A DNA stretch of 63,218 nucleotides from BS750m-G69 sp964441235 (lineage in GTDB: Bacteria > Fidelibacterota > UBA2242): positions 1 to 63,218 of the forward strand of contig CAYTUQ010000017.1 of assembly GCA_964441235.1 (NCBI GenBank), read 5' to 3'. Below are positions 16,696 through 25,115 of this stretch, in pieces. A model generated the notes under the pieces. The model saw only the letters and a list, made by a program, of their open reading frames with translations, was not told the DNA's origin and did not search any database. The stretch's first letter is position 1. Every line of letters begins with the position of its first letter. The translations under genes and the position numbers were made by a program.

Positions 16696-18201
16696 ATGAG
16701 TGAAATAAATAGTAGTGGAATAACTGAATTATTACAGAGTTTAAGTGATGATATTGATGATACCGGAACTCCTGTTGCGATAATTCTGGCTGCTGGACAT
16801 GGGAAAAGGATTAAATCCTTGCGATCTAAAATGCTTCATGAAATATGGGGAGAAGCAACTGTAGTACGTGTTGCGAATGCTGTATCTAAAGGCTTACAGT
16901 CTAAAAATCAGATAATTGTTGTAGGGGAAAAAGCTAAACAGGTTGCTGAGACAGTAGGGAAAGCTCAAAATCGTATATTTGTTTTACAGAAAGAGCAAAA
17001 AGGGACTGGAGATGCTGCAAGGGAAGCTCTCGCTATATTAAGTAAATATAAAAATATCGGTGATATTTACATTCTTCCTGGAGATATGGGATTAATAACT
17101 CCTGAAATTTTAAGTAAATTTAAATCGAGATTTGAGGGATCGAGCTGCGGAATGAAAATATTAACGGGTGTGTACAAGGGGAACCCTTATGAAAATGTCT
17201 ATGGGAGGATTATACGTGTACCTGAATTTGACATCTCTGGAACGACTTCCGGAGAAGATAAGGGTAAAGTAATTGAGATTAAAGAGCATAAAGATATTCT
17301 TGCAATGCAGGATGGGAATTATTATGATCTAATGTATAGAAATAAAAGATATAGATTTTCTAAAGGAGAGCTCTTAAATATTAATGAATATAATGCTGGG
17401 GTTTATGCAGTAGATTACGATCACTTAAAGTCTCATATCTCGAAATTGAGTCCAGATAATATTCAAGGAGAGCTTTATCTGACAGATGTGATTTCATTAT
17501 TTAACCGAAATAATATCAGTGTTGGCGCATTTCCTGCTGATGATAATACTACCGTGATTGGATTTAATGTTAAGAGTGTTCTTCATAAAATGGAGAGTAT
17601 TTATCGTAGAAAAGTATGGATTCGGTTAAGAGATATTATCTTTATTGAGGATGAGGATGATTTTTTTATTGCCGATGAGGTCGTTGACCAGATTTTGAAA
17701 CTTGATTCGAAATTTCCATCTCTTGATATAAGTATCGGAAAAGGTGTTCATATAGAGAAGGGAGTGAAACTAAATCGAGGGGTAGTTATTAAATCAGGCA
17801 GCATTTTAGATGGAAATATAATTCTTGGAGAAGGAATTGTAATTCAGGAAAATGTTTCTATTAGTACTTATACGCATCAAAAAATGTTGATTGGCAAAAA
17901 TTGTGTTATAATGCGTGGTGATATTATAAAAGGGAATATTTCTATCGGTGATGGGACACGTATTGAATCCAGCGTAACTATGACGGGAAGCGATGAATAC
18001 CCCATTAAAATTGGTAATAATGTTGCGATAAAAGGGACGTCTTATATTTTTGGTTCTGAGATTGAAGATGAGATTTTAATTGAACATTCAGTACTTAAAT
18101 GTAAAAAGGTGGAAAGAACCGTTAGAAAAGATGGTAACATCCAGCCGGTAAAATGGGTAATGCCACCACCTCAGGGATTAGACATAGTTACGGATTTGTA
18201 G
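16696..18201 (+). CDS. GlmU-like nucleotidyltransferase with C-terminal left-handed beta helix
   Basis: The N-terminal domain has the GlmU-type pyrophosphorylase signature AIILAAGHGKRIKSLRSKMLH (residues 28-48; usual form LAAGKGTRMxSxxPKVLH), QKEQKGTGDA and NEYNAGVYAVD, so uridylyl transfer to a sugar phosphate (probably GlcNAc-1-P) is likely. The C-terminal 150 residues are hexapeptide repeats (IGKGVHIEKGVKLNRG, LGEGIVIQENVSI), but the GlmU acetyltransferase catalytic segment (KSxxGxGxKxxHLxYxGD) is absent. It is 501 residues against about 455 for GlmU. I therefore infer the uridylyltransferase half only. It stands alone with a terminator downstream. Confidence 0.75.
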   Translation: MSEINSSGITELLQSLSDDIDDTGTPVAIILAAGHGKRIKSLRSKMLHEIWGEATVVRVANAVSKGLQSKNQIIVVGEKAKQVAETVGKAQNRIFVLQKEQKGTGDAAREALAILSKYKNIGDIYILPGDMGLITPEILSKFKSRFEGSSCGMKILTGVYKGNPYENVYGRIIRVPEFDISGTTSGEDKGKVIEIKEHKDILAMQDGNYYDLMYRNKRYRFSKGELLNINEYNAGVYAVDYDHLKSHISKLSPDNIQGELYLTDVISLFNRNNISVGAFPADDNTTVIGFNVKSVLHKMESIYRRKVWIRLRDIIFIEDEDDFFIADEVVDQILKLDSKFPSLDISIGKGVHIEKGVKLNRGVVIKSGSILDGNIILGEGIVIQENVSISTYTHQKMLIGKNCVIMRGDIIKGNISIGDGTRIESSVTMTGSDEYPIKIGNNVAIKGTSYIFGSEIEDEILIEHSVLKCKKVERTVRKDGNIQPVKWVMPPPQGLDIVTDL

Positions 18202-18368
18202 GCTTTTCTCTGATATAACATCTATCGTCAGACAAATAAATAGCGGTGTTAATGATAGTGCAGAAAAGCCCATTTTCGTGAAGCCAGATGGGCTTATATT
18301 GTAATAGAACCCCGTTTAGTTTTTAAAAAACTCGTTTTGTCGCTACCTCAAAGAGGTTTCTTCGAGAT

Positions 18369-18390
18369 ACTCCGATTTATCGGAGTTTTT
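18369..18390 (+). terminator. Rho-independent terminator
   Basis: ACTCCGA-TTTA-TCGGAGT stem followed by TTTTT, 168 bases after the GlmU-like gene. The rest of the 341-base gap (18202-18542) holds a CTCAAAGAGG/CTTCGAGA repeat (18350-18366) and AT-rich sequence before rnfC. I see no gene. Confidence 0.75.
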
Positions 18391-18542
18391 AATTTCATAC
18401 ACTTCCCAATTATTAGAATATTTTTCTTAATAAAATAAGTTTTCAATATAAATTAGTTGGTCATAATTAAAATTTTTCTCATAAATTTGGCTGGCATTTT
18501 GTTTGCCATTGTTTATTGCGATTTATTAGGAGAACTGAGTAA

Positions 18543-19880
18543 ATGAGACTTCAGACATTCAAAAAAGGGATACATCCGGAAGAATTCAAATCACTAAGTA
18601 AAAACAAAAGTATAGAGAGACTTCCTCTTCCGAGGGAAGTTTATATTCCATTGAATCAACATACCGGCACACCCTGTAAACCTATTGTTGAGAGAAATAT
18701 GGAGGTTAAAACAGGGCAGGTAATAGGTACGAGCAGCGGTTTTGTTTCAAGTACAATTCATGCTTCGATTTCAGGTAAAGTGAAAGCGATTGATACTTTT
18801 CCTCATCCCCTTGGAATTCAAGGTCAGATGATCCATATAATTAGTGATGGTAATGATGAGTGGATTGAACGAGAAACTTCAATAGTTGATTGGGAGAAAC
18901 TCGGTAAAGATGATTTATTAGAAATAATTTTAGATGCTGGTATAGTTGGAATGGGTGGAGCCGCTTTTCCAACTCATGTAAAATTAAACCCGCCTAAGAA
19001 CAAGAAGATAGACACTCTTATAATAAACGGGTGTGAGTGTGAACCGTATCTAACGGCAGACCATAGAATGATGTTGGAGCAATATAAAGAGGTGATCCTT
19101 GGCATTCAGATTCTAATGAAAGTTTTAGGAGTATCGAGAGCAATTATTGGCATAGAAAATAATAAACCCGATGCTATTGAAATAATGACCAAAAGTTCTG
19201 CCGCATTTGAAGGTATATCAGTTTTGCCTCTTAAAGTAAAATATCCACAGGGTGCTGAGAAAATGTTAATCAAGGCAGTACTGAACAGGGAAGTTCCTGC
19301 TGGCAGTTTACCAATGGATGTAGGTGTTGTTGTTAATAATATAGGCACTGCTATTGCTGTTGCTGAGGCTGTTACCAGGAGAAAGCCACTGATTGAAAGG
19401 GTAGTTTCTGTAACAGGTGATGGAATAAAAGAAGCAAAAAATATAATAGCTCGTATCGGAACACCATTTCAGGATCTTATAAATTTTTGTGGTGGGTTAG
19501 TTGATGATACTGTTAAAGTGATAATGGGCGGTCCCATGATGGGTTTAACTCAGCATTCTCTTCAAGTTCCGGTTGTTAAAGCTACAAGTGGAATTTTATG
19601 TTTAACTGAATCTTCAGTAGTAAAGAAAAAAGTGTACCCATGTATTTTATGTGGGAGCTGTGTAAGTGCTTGTCCGATGAATCTTTTACCAACACGCCTT
19701 GCGAAATTAGCTGAGAATGGAATGTATGTGATGGCTGAAGATTTAGGTATTTTGAGTTGTTATGAATGTGGCTCATGTGCTTTTGTCTGCCCATCAAATA
19801 TTCCTTTAGTTCAGTGGATTCGTATTGGTAAAATGAGGGTAAATGAATTAAAAATAAAGCAAAAAGATGAAGGAAAATAA
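18543..19880 (+). CDS. rnfC: Rnf complex subunit RnfC
   Basis: NADH-interacting subunit of the Rnf ferredoxin:NAD+ oxidoreductase. It has an N-terminal barrel-sandwich region, the NQRA/NuoF-like NADH/FMN domain (GMGGAAFPTHVKL, INGCECEPYL), and two C-terminal 4Fe-4S motifs with Cys367, 370, 373, 377 and Cys406, 409, 412, 416. 445 residues is the compact length of anaerobe RnfC. An upstream TTAGGAG supports the ATG. First gene of the rnf cluster, although a 402-bp repeat-filled gap separates it from rnfD. Confidence 0.96.
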   Translation: MRLQTFKKGIHPEEFKSLSKNKSIERLPLPREVYIPLNQHTGTPCKPIVERNMEVKTGQVIGTSSGFVSSTIHASISGKVKAIDTFPHPLGIQGQMIHIISDGNDEWIERETSIVDWEKLGKDDLLEIILDAGIVGMGGAAFPTHVKLNPPKNKKIDTLIINGCECEPYLTADHRMMLEQYKEVILGIQILMKVLGVSRAIIGIENNKPDAIEIMTKSSAAFEGISVLPLKVKYPQGAEKMLIKAVLNREVPAGSLPMDVGVVVNNIGTAIAVAEAVTRRKPLIERVVSVTGDGIKEAKNIIARIGTPFQDLINFCGGLVDDTVKVIMGGPMMGLTQHSLQVPVVKATSGILCLTESSVVKKKVYPCILCGSCVSACPMNLLPTRLAKLAENGMYVMAEDLGILSCYECGSCAFVCPSNIPLVQWIRIGKMRVNELKIKQKDEGK

Positions 19881-20282
19881 AAGTAACTAAAGTTTTCTCG
19901 AAGAGATGTCTTTCCAAAGGAATCTTCGATTGACAAAAGTGAAACGTAAAACGTGAAAAGTGAAAAGTCCCGGAGGGATGCCTCCGGCATAGACAATGGT
20001 AAATGGTCAATGGTTAATGGTCAATATTCAATCGAAAATCCCGATTGGATGTCTCCGGTATAGACAATTAAAAATTATCTCGAAGAGATGTCTTTGACAG
20101 AAGTGACTAAAGTTAAAAGATTGTAATTATCTTAAAGAACCCTTTTATCCAAAGGGGAATATTTTTCTATCAGAGATATATTTATGAAAATAATAAATAA
20201 TTAAGTAATCGTTATTGTAATAGTTTTCACTAATTAAAAAAGTCTTGATGTATCGGAGTTGAGAAAGAAAGAGTAAAGTAGA
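19881..20282. repeat. Repeat-filled 402-bp gap inside the rnf cluster
   Basis: It contains two copies of TCTCGAAGAGATGTCTTT (about 19896-19913 and 20078-20095), the hairpin CCGGAGGGATGCCTCCGG (19972-19989) and a tandem word patch of AATGGTCAATGGTTAATGG type (19993-20020). A GTGAAACGTAAAACGTGAAAAGTG patch (19939-19962) and CTTTTATCCAAAGGGG are also present. No gene is supported. An ordinary rnf operon has rnfC and rnfD almost abutting, so this is inserted DNA. Confidence 0.7.
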
Positions 20283-21320
20283 ATGGAAGAAAAAAGTAAA
20301 AACCAAAAATTAGATAGTGAAATGAAAAGTTACGGAGAAAAAGTTCCAGAGAAGATAAAGCCTCCAAAAGTTCCTGAGAAAATATCTTTTATAGTATCTT
20401 CCTCGCCTCACATGGCTTCAGTTGAGAATGTTCCTAAAATAATGTGGTCGGTTATTGTTGCATTGATGCCGACTGTTGTATTTGCAGTCTATTATTTTGG
20501 GTTTCATGTACTTTTAACTATAAGTGTTTCTATTCTTGCAGCTGTATTGACTGAAGCAGTTGTAAATAAGATGCGCAAAAGAGATCTGACAATTGGTGAT
20601 GGAAGTGCTGTTGTTACAGGTTTACTTCTGGCTTTAGTATTACCGCCGAGTTTTCCATTAAGTTCAGTTGCTTTAGGTTCCATTTTCGCAATTTGTATTG
20701 GTAAGCAGATTTTCGGCGGGCTGGGATATAATATTTTTAATCCTGCGCTCATAGGAAGAGCATTTTTACAGGCGAGTTTCCCAATTAAAATGACAACCTG
20801 GACTACTCCGAGAACTATAGATGCGATTACAACTGCAACACCACTCGGTTCATTTAAATTTGAGAAGACACTGACACCATATTTTGATTTGTTAATAGGA
20901 AATGTTGGAGGTTGCATTGGGGAAACGTGTGCTATTGCTATTTTAACAGGTGGTATTTTCCTGCTTGTAAAAAAGCATGCTGATTGGCGTATTCCTGTAA
21001 GTTATTTAGGTACTGTATTTATTTTTGGTGGAATTTTTTGGTTAGTTAATCGCTCTCAATATCCTGATCCGATATTTCATTTACTATCTGGTGGTTTGAT
21101 GCTTGGTGCATTCTTTATGGCAACAGATATGGTAACTTCTCCTGTAACTCCTAAAGGTGCCTGGATTTTTGGTATGGGTGCAGGAGTAATTTTAGTAATT
21201 ATTCGATTATATGGTGGTTTGCCAGAGGGAGTTATGTATTCAATCCTGCTGATGAACGGTTTTACTCCATTAATTAATAGATATACCCGTCCTAAATATT
21301 TTGGGGAGTTGAAGAAATGA
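20283..21320 (+). CDS. rnfD: Rnf complex membrane subunit RnfD
   Basis: Membrane subunit carrying covalently bound FMN and taking part in ion translocation. About ten transmembrane segments follow a 30-residue charged N-terminus. TTATPL (183-188) corresponds to the SGATPL flavinylation site, with Thr186 as the likely FMN acceptor. GGLGYNIFNPALIGRAFL is the typical NqrB/RnfD segment. 345 residues is normal. It ends overlapping rnfG by 4 bases. Confidence 0.95.
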   Translation: MEEKSKNQKLDSEMKSYGEKVPEKIKPPKVPEKISFIVSSSPHMASVENVPKIMWSVIVALMPTVVFAVYYFGFHVLLTISVSILAAVLTEAVVNKMRKRDLTIGDGSAVVTGLLLALVLPPSFPLSSVALGSIFAICIGKQIFGGLGYNIFNPALIGRAFLQASFPIKMTTWTTPRTIDAITTATPLGSFKFEKTLTPYFDLLIGNVGGCIGETCAIAILTGGIFLLVKKHADWRIPVSYLGTVFIFGGIFWLVNRSQYPDPIFHLLSGGLMLGAFFMATDMVTSPVTPKGAWIFGMGAGVILVIIRLYGGLPEGVMYSILLMNGFTPLINRYTRPKYFGELKK

Positions 21321-22426
21321 ATAAATCAGCTAAAATGGTAATTGTTTTAACTGCCACTGCAATACTCTCTGGTGGTGTATTAGCATATTTTGATCTTTTT
21401 ACGTCTCCTATTATAGCTGCATATCAAAGTAATGAGTTAAAAAATGCAATAGGTGTAGTACTTCCTGGAATTATATCTTATGATGAAAAGGTTATAAATG
21501 ATACTCAATTTTACCTTGGTAAGAATAAAGATGGTGGTTTAATAGGTGTGGCATTTCTTGCTGAAGGAAACGGTTTTCAGAGTAAAATAAAAATTCTCGT
21601 AGGCATGAATCCTGAATTTACAAAAATTCAAAGGTTAAAGATTCTTCAGCAAGCGGAGACACCTGGACTTGGCACAAAGATAGAAAATGATCTAACAAAT
21701 AAAAGTGACAAATTTTGGTTTTTAAATCAATTCAAGGATTTAAAAGTCGGCACTGGAATTACCTACGTTAAGAATAAAAAGCCTTCACAGGAAGGCGAGA
21801 TACAGGCAATTACCGGTGCTACGATTTCGTCTAAATCCGTTGTTAATATTTTGAATGATACAATAGATAAAAGTCGTAAAGCCTTTTTTGCTGAATTTTC
21901 TGGTAATTGTGTAAATAAGGATCAAAAAGGTGAAATAAAAAATGAAATATATAAAGTTATTCCAGGAAGTGTGTCTTGTGATAAAGAGATTATTAATGAT
22001 ACCAAGTTTTACTTAGGAAAGAATAAGAAAGGTGATTTAGTAGGTGTGGCATTTATTGCAGAGGGATATGGCTTTGAGAGCAAAATAAAGATGCTTGTGG
22101 GAATAGACCCGGAATTTAAAAAGATACTGAGACTAAAAATACTTCAGCAAGCAGAGACACCGGAAATTGGGACTAAAATAGAAGATGACTCAACAAATAT
22201 AAGTGATAGATTCTGGTTTATGAATCAATTTAAAAATTTAGAAGTTGATTCGGGAATCACTTATATTTTAAACAAGAAACCTTCAAAAGCGGGTGAAATT
22301 CAGGCAATAACCGGTGCTACAATTTCATCTGAATTAATTGTTGATATTTTAAATTCTACTATTAAAACGAATCGCGAGATTTTTCTTTCAAAGGTAAAAT
22401 CTATCAGAAATCGTGAGGTAAAATAA
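21317..22426 (+). CDS. rnfG: RnfG with two tandem FMN-binding domains
   Basis: RnfG is a membrane-anchored periplasmic protein carrying covalent FMN. After the N-terminal anchor (residues 5-27) this 369-residue protein holds two copies of the FMN_bind domain, offset by exactly 166 residues. Each has the flavinylation motif TGATISS (166-172 and 332-338), with acceptor threonines Thr169 and Thr335. Ordinary RnfG is about 180-210 residues with one domain. The Asp usual in Dxx[ST]GAT is Gln in both copies (163 and 329). The second copy changes ETPGLG to ETPEIG. DNA identity between the halves is visibly high, so the duplication is recent. It overlaps rnfD and sits one base before rnfE. Confidence 0.95.
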   Translation: MNKSAKMVIVLTATAILSGGVLAYFDLFTSPIIAAYQSNELKNAIGVVLPGIISYDEKVINDTQFYLGKNKDGGLIGVAFLAEGNGFQSKIKILVGMNPEFTKIQRLKILQQAETPGLGTKIENDLTNKSDKFWFLNQFKDLKVGTGITYVKNKKPSQEGEIQAITGATISSKSVVNILNDTIDKSRKAFFAEFSGNCVNKDQKGEIKNEIYKVIPGSVSCDKEIINDTKFYLGKNKKGDLVGVAFIAEGYGFESKIKMLVGIDPEFKKILRLKILQQAETPEIGTKIEDDSTNISDRFWFMNQFKNLEVDSGITYILNKKPSKAGEIQAITGATISSELIVDILNSTIKTNREIFLSKVKSIRNREVK

Positions 22427-22427
22427 A

Positions 22428-23036
22428 ATGGCAAAAGAAAAAGTGTCTCTATTTGCGGAGTTTGTAAAAGGATTATGGAAAGAAAATCCTGTTTTAGTGA
22501 TGCTTCTTGGTTTATGTCCAACTCTTGCTGTTACAAACAGTGCTATTAATGGACTTTCAATGGGCTTGGCAGTTATTTTTACACTGGTGTGTTCGAGTAC
22601 GCTGATTTCTCTTGTTCGGAAAATAATTCCCAAGGAAGTGCGCATACCGACATTTATTATTGTAATAGCTACATTTGTAACGGTAACTGATCTAACTTTA
22701 GCAGCCTTCTTTCCTGATATTAGTAAATCATTAGGTCCGTTTGTTCCTCTTATTGTTGTGAACTGTATTGTATTGGGTCGCCAGGAAGCATTTGCTTCAA
22801 AGAATCCAGTTCATAGAGCGATTATTGATGCTCTTGGTATGAGTATAGGTTTTACTTTGACTCTCATTGTGTTAGGATCAATAAGGGAATTGTTGGGTTC
22901 CGGGACAATATTTTCTTTCCAGATAATGCCAGCGAGTTTTCAACCATGGATGGTAATGGGTCTTCCTCCCGGTGCGTTTTTAACTCTGGGTTTAATGATA
23001 GGTATAGCTAATTGGGTCAAAGCGAAAAAACAATAG
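22428..23036 (+). CDS. rnfE: Rnf complex subunit RnfE
   Basis: Hydrophobic 202-residue subunit with six predicted transmembrane segments, homologous to NqrD. The typical segment GLCPTLAVTNSAINGL near the N-terminus and VVNCIVLGRQEAFASKN in the middle are clear. The Cys in each half (Cys26 region of LCPTLA and NCIVLG) fits the shared 2Fe-2S cluster reported between RnfA and RnfE. It begins one base after rnfG. Confidence 0.95.
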   Translation: MAKEKVSLFAEFVKGLWKENPVLVMLLGLCPTLAVTNSAINGLSMGLAVIFTLVCSSTLISLVRKIIPKEVRIPTFIIVIATFVTVTDLTLAAFFPDISKSLGPFVPLIVVNCIVLGRQEAFASKNPVHRAIIDALGMSIGFTLTLIVLGSIRELLGSGTIFSFQIMPASFQPWMVMGLPPGAFLTLGLMIGIANWVKAKKQ

Positions 23037-23060
23037 ATATTTAAATTCTGAAGGAGTTAT

Positions 23061-23633
23061 ATGAAACTTATTCTAATATTTATTTCAGCGGCAATTGTAA
23101 ATAACTATGTTCTAATTCAGTTTCTTGGTATCTGTCCATTCGTTGGCGTTTCAAAGAAAATAGGTCCGTCGTTGAGTATGGGAATGGCGACAACTTTCGT
23201 TATGACTTTGGCAGCATCCGTTTCCTGGTTAATCAATCACTTTATATTAGTCGGACTGCATCTGGAATTTTTAAGGATTGTTTCCTTTATACTTGTGATT
23301 GCTTCGTTAGTTCAGCTTGTTGAAATGTTTGTAAGAAAAGTAAGTAAGCCGCTTTATGATGCGTTGGGAATATATCTTCCGCTAATTACAACTAATTGTG
23401 CAATTCTTGGAGTTGCTCTTTTTCTTGTGATAAAGGAGTATAATTTTATAGAGAGTGTTGTATTTGGATTTAGTGCCGGAGCCGGATTCACAATGGCGAT
23501 AGTTATTATGGCTGGAATTCGTGAGCAATTGGATCTAGCTGATGTACCGGAATATTTTAAAGGGGCACCAATAACTATGATAGTTGCAGGTTGTCTTGCT
23601 CTTGCATTTATGGGATTTGCTGGGTTAATCTAA
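23061..23633 (+). CDS. rnfA: Rnf complex subunit RnfA
   Basis: 190-residue six-helix subunit homologous to NqrE and to RnfE. Diagnostic segments are NNYVLIQFLGICPFVGVS and TTNCAILGVALF, where the cysteines match those that bind the membrane-embedded 2Fe-2S cluster. A good AAGGAG site precedes the ATG. It lies between rnfE and rnfB with short gaps. Confidence 0.95.
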   Translation: MKLILIFISAAIVNNYVLIQFLGICPFVGVSKKIGPSLSMGMATTFVMTLAASVSWLINHFILVGLHLEFLRIVSFILVIASLVQLVEMFVRKVSKPLYDALGIYLPLITTNCAILGVALFLVIKEYNFIESVVFGFSAGAGFTMAIVIMAGIREQLDLADVPEYFKGAPITMIVAGCLALAFMGFAGLI

Positions 23634-23654
23634 CATTTTATTAGGAGTTACAAT

Positions 23655-24473
23655 ATGGATTATACATCTCTCATATATGCCGTTCTAAGTATGGGAGGAC
23701 TTAGTTTACTTCTATCTGTGGGGCTTGTAATTGCTAACCAAAAACTGCATGTTGAAGAAGACCCTCGAATTGCTTTGACAATTGACCTTTTACCCGGTGC
23801 TAACTGCGGTGCCTGCGGATACGCCGGATGTGCTAATTTTGCTGAAAACCTTGTAGCAGGAAAAACCCAGATTTCATCATGTGCCGTTTGTGATAATAAA
23901 GCAGTAGAAAAAATTGCAACACTTCTTGGTCTAGATGTTGAGTCAAGTGAAAGAAAAGTTGCAGTTGTAAAATGTCAGGGAGGCGATTCCAGTGTAAAGA
24001 AAAAAGCCGAATATGAGGGGATACAATCCTGTATTGCTGCAACATTTGCGAGTGGTGGTGAGCGTGCATGTAGCTACGGTTGCATTGGCTATGGAGATTG
24101 CGTTGAAGTTTGTCCTTTTGATGCTATAAAGATGAACTCTGAAAGATTACCGGTTGTTGATCGTGAGAAATGTACTGGCTGTGGAAATTGTGTCGAAGCC
24201 TGTCCAAGGGATGTAATTGAGCTGCATCCAATTAGTCATCATGTTTTTGTTTTATGTAAGAACAGGGATAATCCTAAAACTTCACGAGGCGTTTGCAAAT
24301 ATGCATGTATAGGTTGTAAAATTTGTGAGCGTGCAGTTGAAGGTGAAGGTTTTAGTATTGTGAATAATTTAGCAGAAGTAGATTATAACAAATATACAAA
24401 AGAGCTGGTTCTACCTACTGAGAAATGTCCTACAAAAGCAATTGTGATTGTTGGGCATAAAGACGAGACTTAG
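23655..24473 (+). CDS. rnfB: Rnf complex ferredoxin-oxidising subunit RnfB
   Basis: Entry point for electrons from ferredoxin. An N-terminal membrane anchor (7-27) is followed by the RnfB four-Cys motif GANCGACGYAGC (Cys51, 54, 59, with Cys76 completing it) and two ferredoxin-like 4Fe-4S motifs (CIGYGDCVEVCP and CTGCGNCVEACP). Further cysteines lie near CKYACIGCKIC. At 272 residues it is the longer, multi-cluster type seen in anaerobes. An RseC-like gene follows 7 bases later. Confidence 0.95.
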   Translation: MDYTSLIYAVLSMGGLSLLLSVGLVIANQKLHVEEDPRIALTIDLLPGANCGACGYAGCANFAENLVAGKTQISSCAVCDNKAVEKIATLLGLDVESSERKVAVVKCQGGDSSVKKKAEYEGIQSCIAATFASGGERACSYGCIGYGDCVEVCPFDAIKMNSERLPVVDREKCTGCGNCVEACPRDVIELHPISHHVFVLCKNRDNPKTSRGVCKYACIGCKICERAVEGEGFSIVNNLAEVDYNKYTKELVLPTEKCPTKAIVIVGHKDET

Positions 24474-24480
24474 AATTTAA

Positions 24481-24924
24481 ATGCATGACCCAGACCTGGA
24501 TTTAGGTGAAGTAGTAGAAGTAAAAGGCGAATTTGCTTCTGTAGAGCTTCAAACGAAGGATGCTTGCCACTCTTGCGGTGCCAGATTTGTATGTCGTCCA
24601 AATGATTCAGGCAAAAGAATTTTATATGTCCGCAATATACTTAATGCGAAAGTGGGAGATAAAGTATTATTTGAACAATTGGGTCCTAATCAACTGAAGC
24701 TAGCCACTATGCAGTATGGATTGCCGCTATTGGGTTTTCTAATTTCTATATTAGTAGCGAGTCAATTTATATCGTCTTCTATATTTGGAATTCCGGAAGA
24801 TATTATACTTTTTATTATTGGAGTTGTGGCAATTATTATTTTTGGATATATAACAAATATTTGGAGTAGGAGAAAGGCTTTAAAAAACTTTCATATATTT
24901 GACATGAAAGAGATTAAAAGTTGA
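24481..24924 (+). CDS. rseC: RseC/MucC family protein
   Basis: 147 residues with an N-terminal cysteine motif (CHSCGARFVC, about residues 31-40) and two transmembrane helices (about 78-97 and 103-122). This is the RseC/MucC layout. RseC family proteins are linked to the Rnf-like SoxR-reducing system and to sigma-E control. Its position directly after rnfB suggests an accessory role in the electron-transfer complex rather than stress signalling. Function is inferred from context. Confidence 0.85.
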   Translation: MHDPDLDLGEVVEVKGEFASVELQTKDACHSCGARFVCRPNDSGKRILYVRNILNAKVGDKVLFEQLGPNQLKLATMQYGLPLLGFLISILVASQFISSSIFGIPEDIILFIIGVVAIIIFGYITNIWSRRKALKNFHIFDMKEIKS

Positions 24925-24949
24925 AAAGTGATTAAAGTGAAACGTGAAG

Positions 24950-25080
24950 ATTTTCTAATGACCAATAGACAATTGTTGATTGTTGATTGTTGATTGTTAA
25001 TATTCAATAGACAATAGACTCTGTACGGTCGCTTCGCTCCCTACCCCAGAGGGATCTCTTTGAGACAGGGCAAGCAATAG
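24950..25080. repeat. Intergenic repeat patch between rseC and apbE
   Basis: A tandem TTGATTG word array (about 24973-24998) leads to ATTCAATAGACAATAGAC. The segment CTGTACGGTCGCTTCGCTCCCTAC (25021-25044) is repeated in inverted form at 57940-57963. Last comes GGGATCTCTTTGAGACAGGG (25051-25070), related to the TCTCAAAGAGATGTCT repeat. Confidence 0.65.
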
Positions 25081-25115
25081 ACAATAGGCAATAAAATTTT
25101 GAAATTAAATAAAGG

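Noticed and set aside
19881..25080. CRISPR array suggested by tandem words and palindromes
   Set aside because: Repeat units are 7-9 bases, spacers are not constant in length and no cas gene is present.
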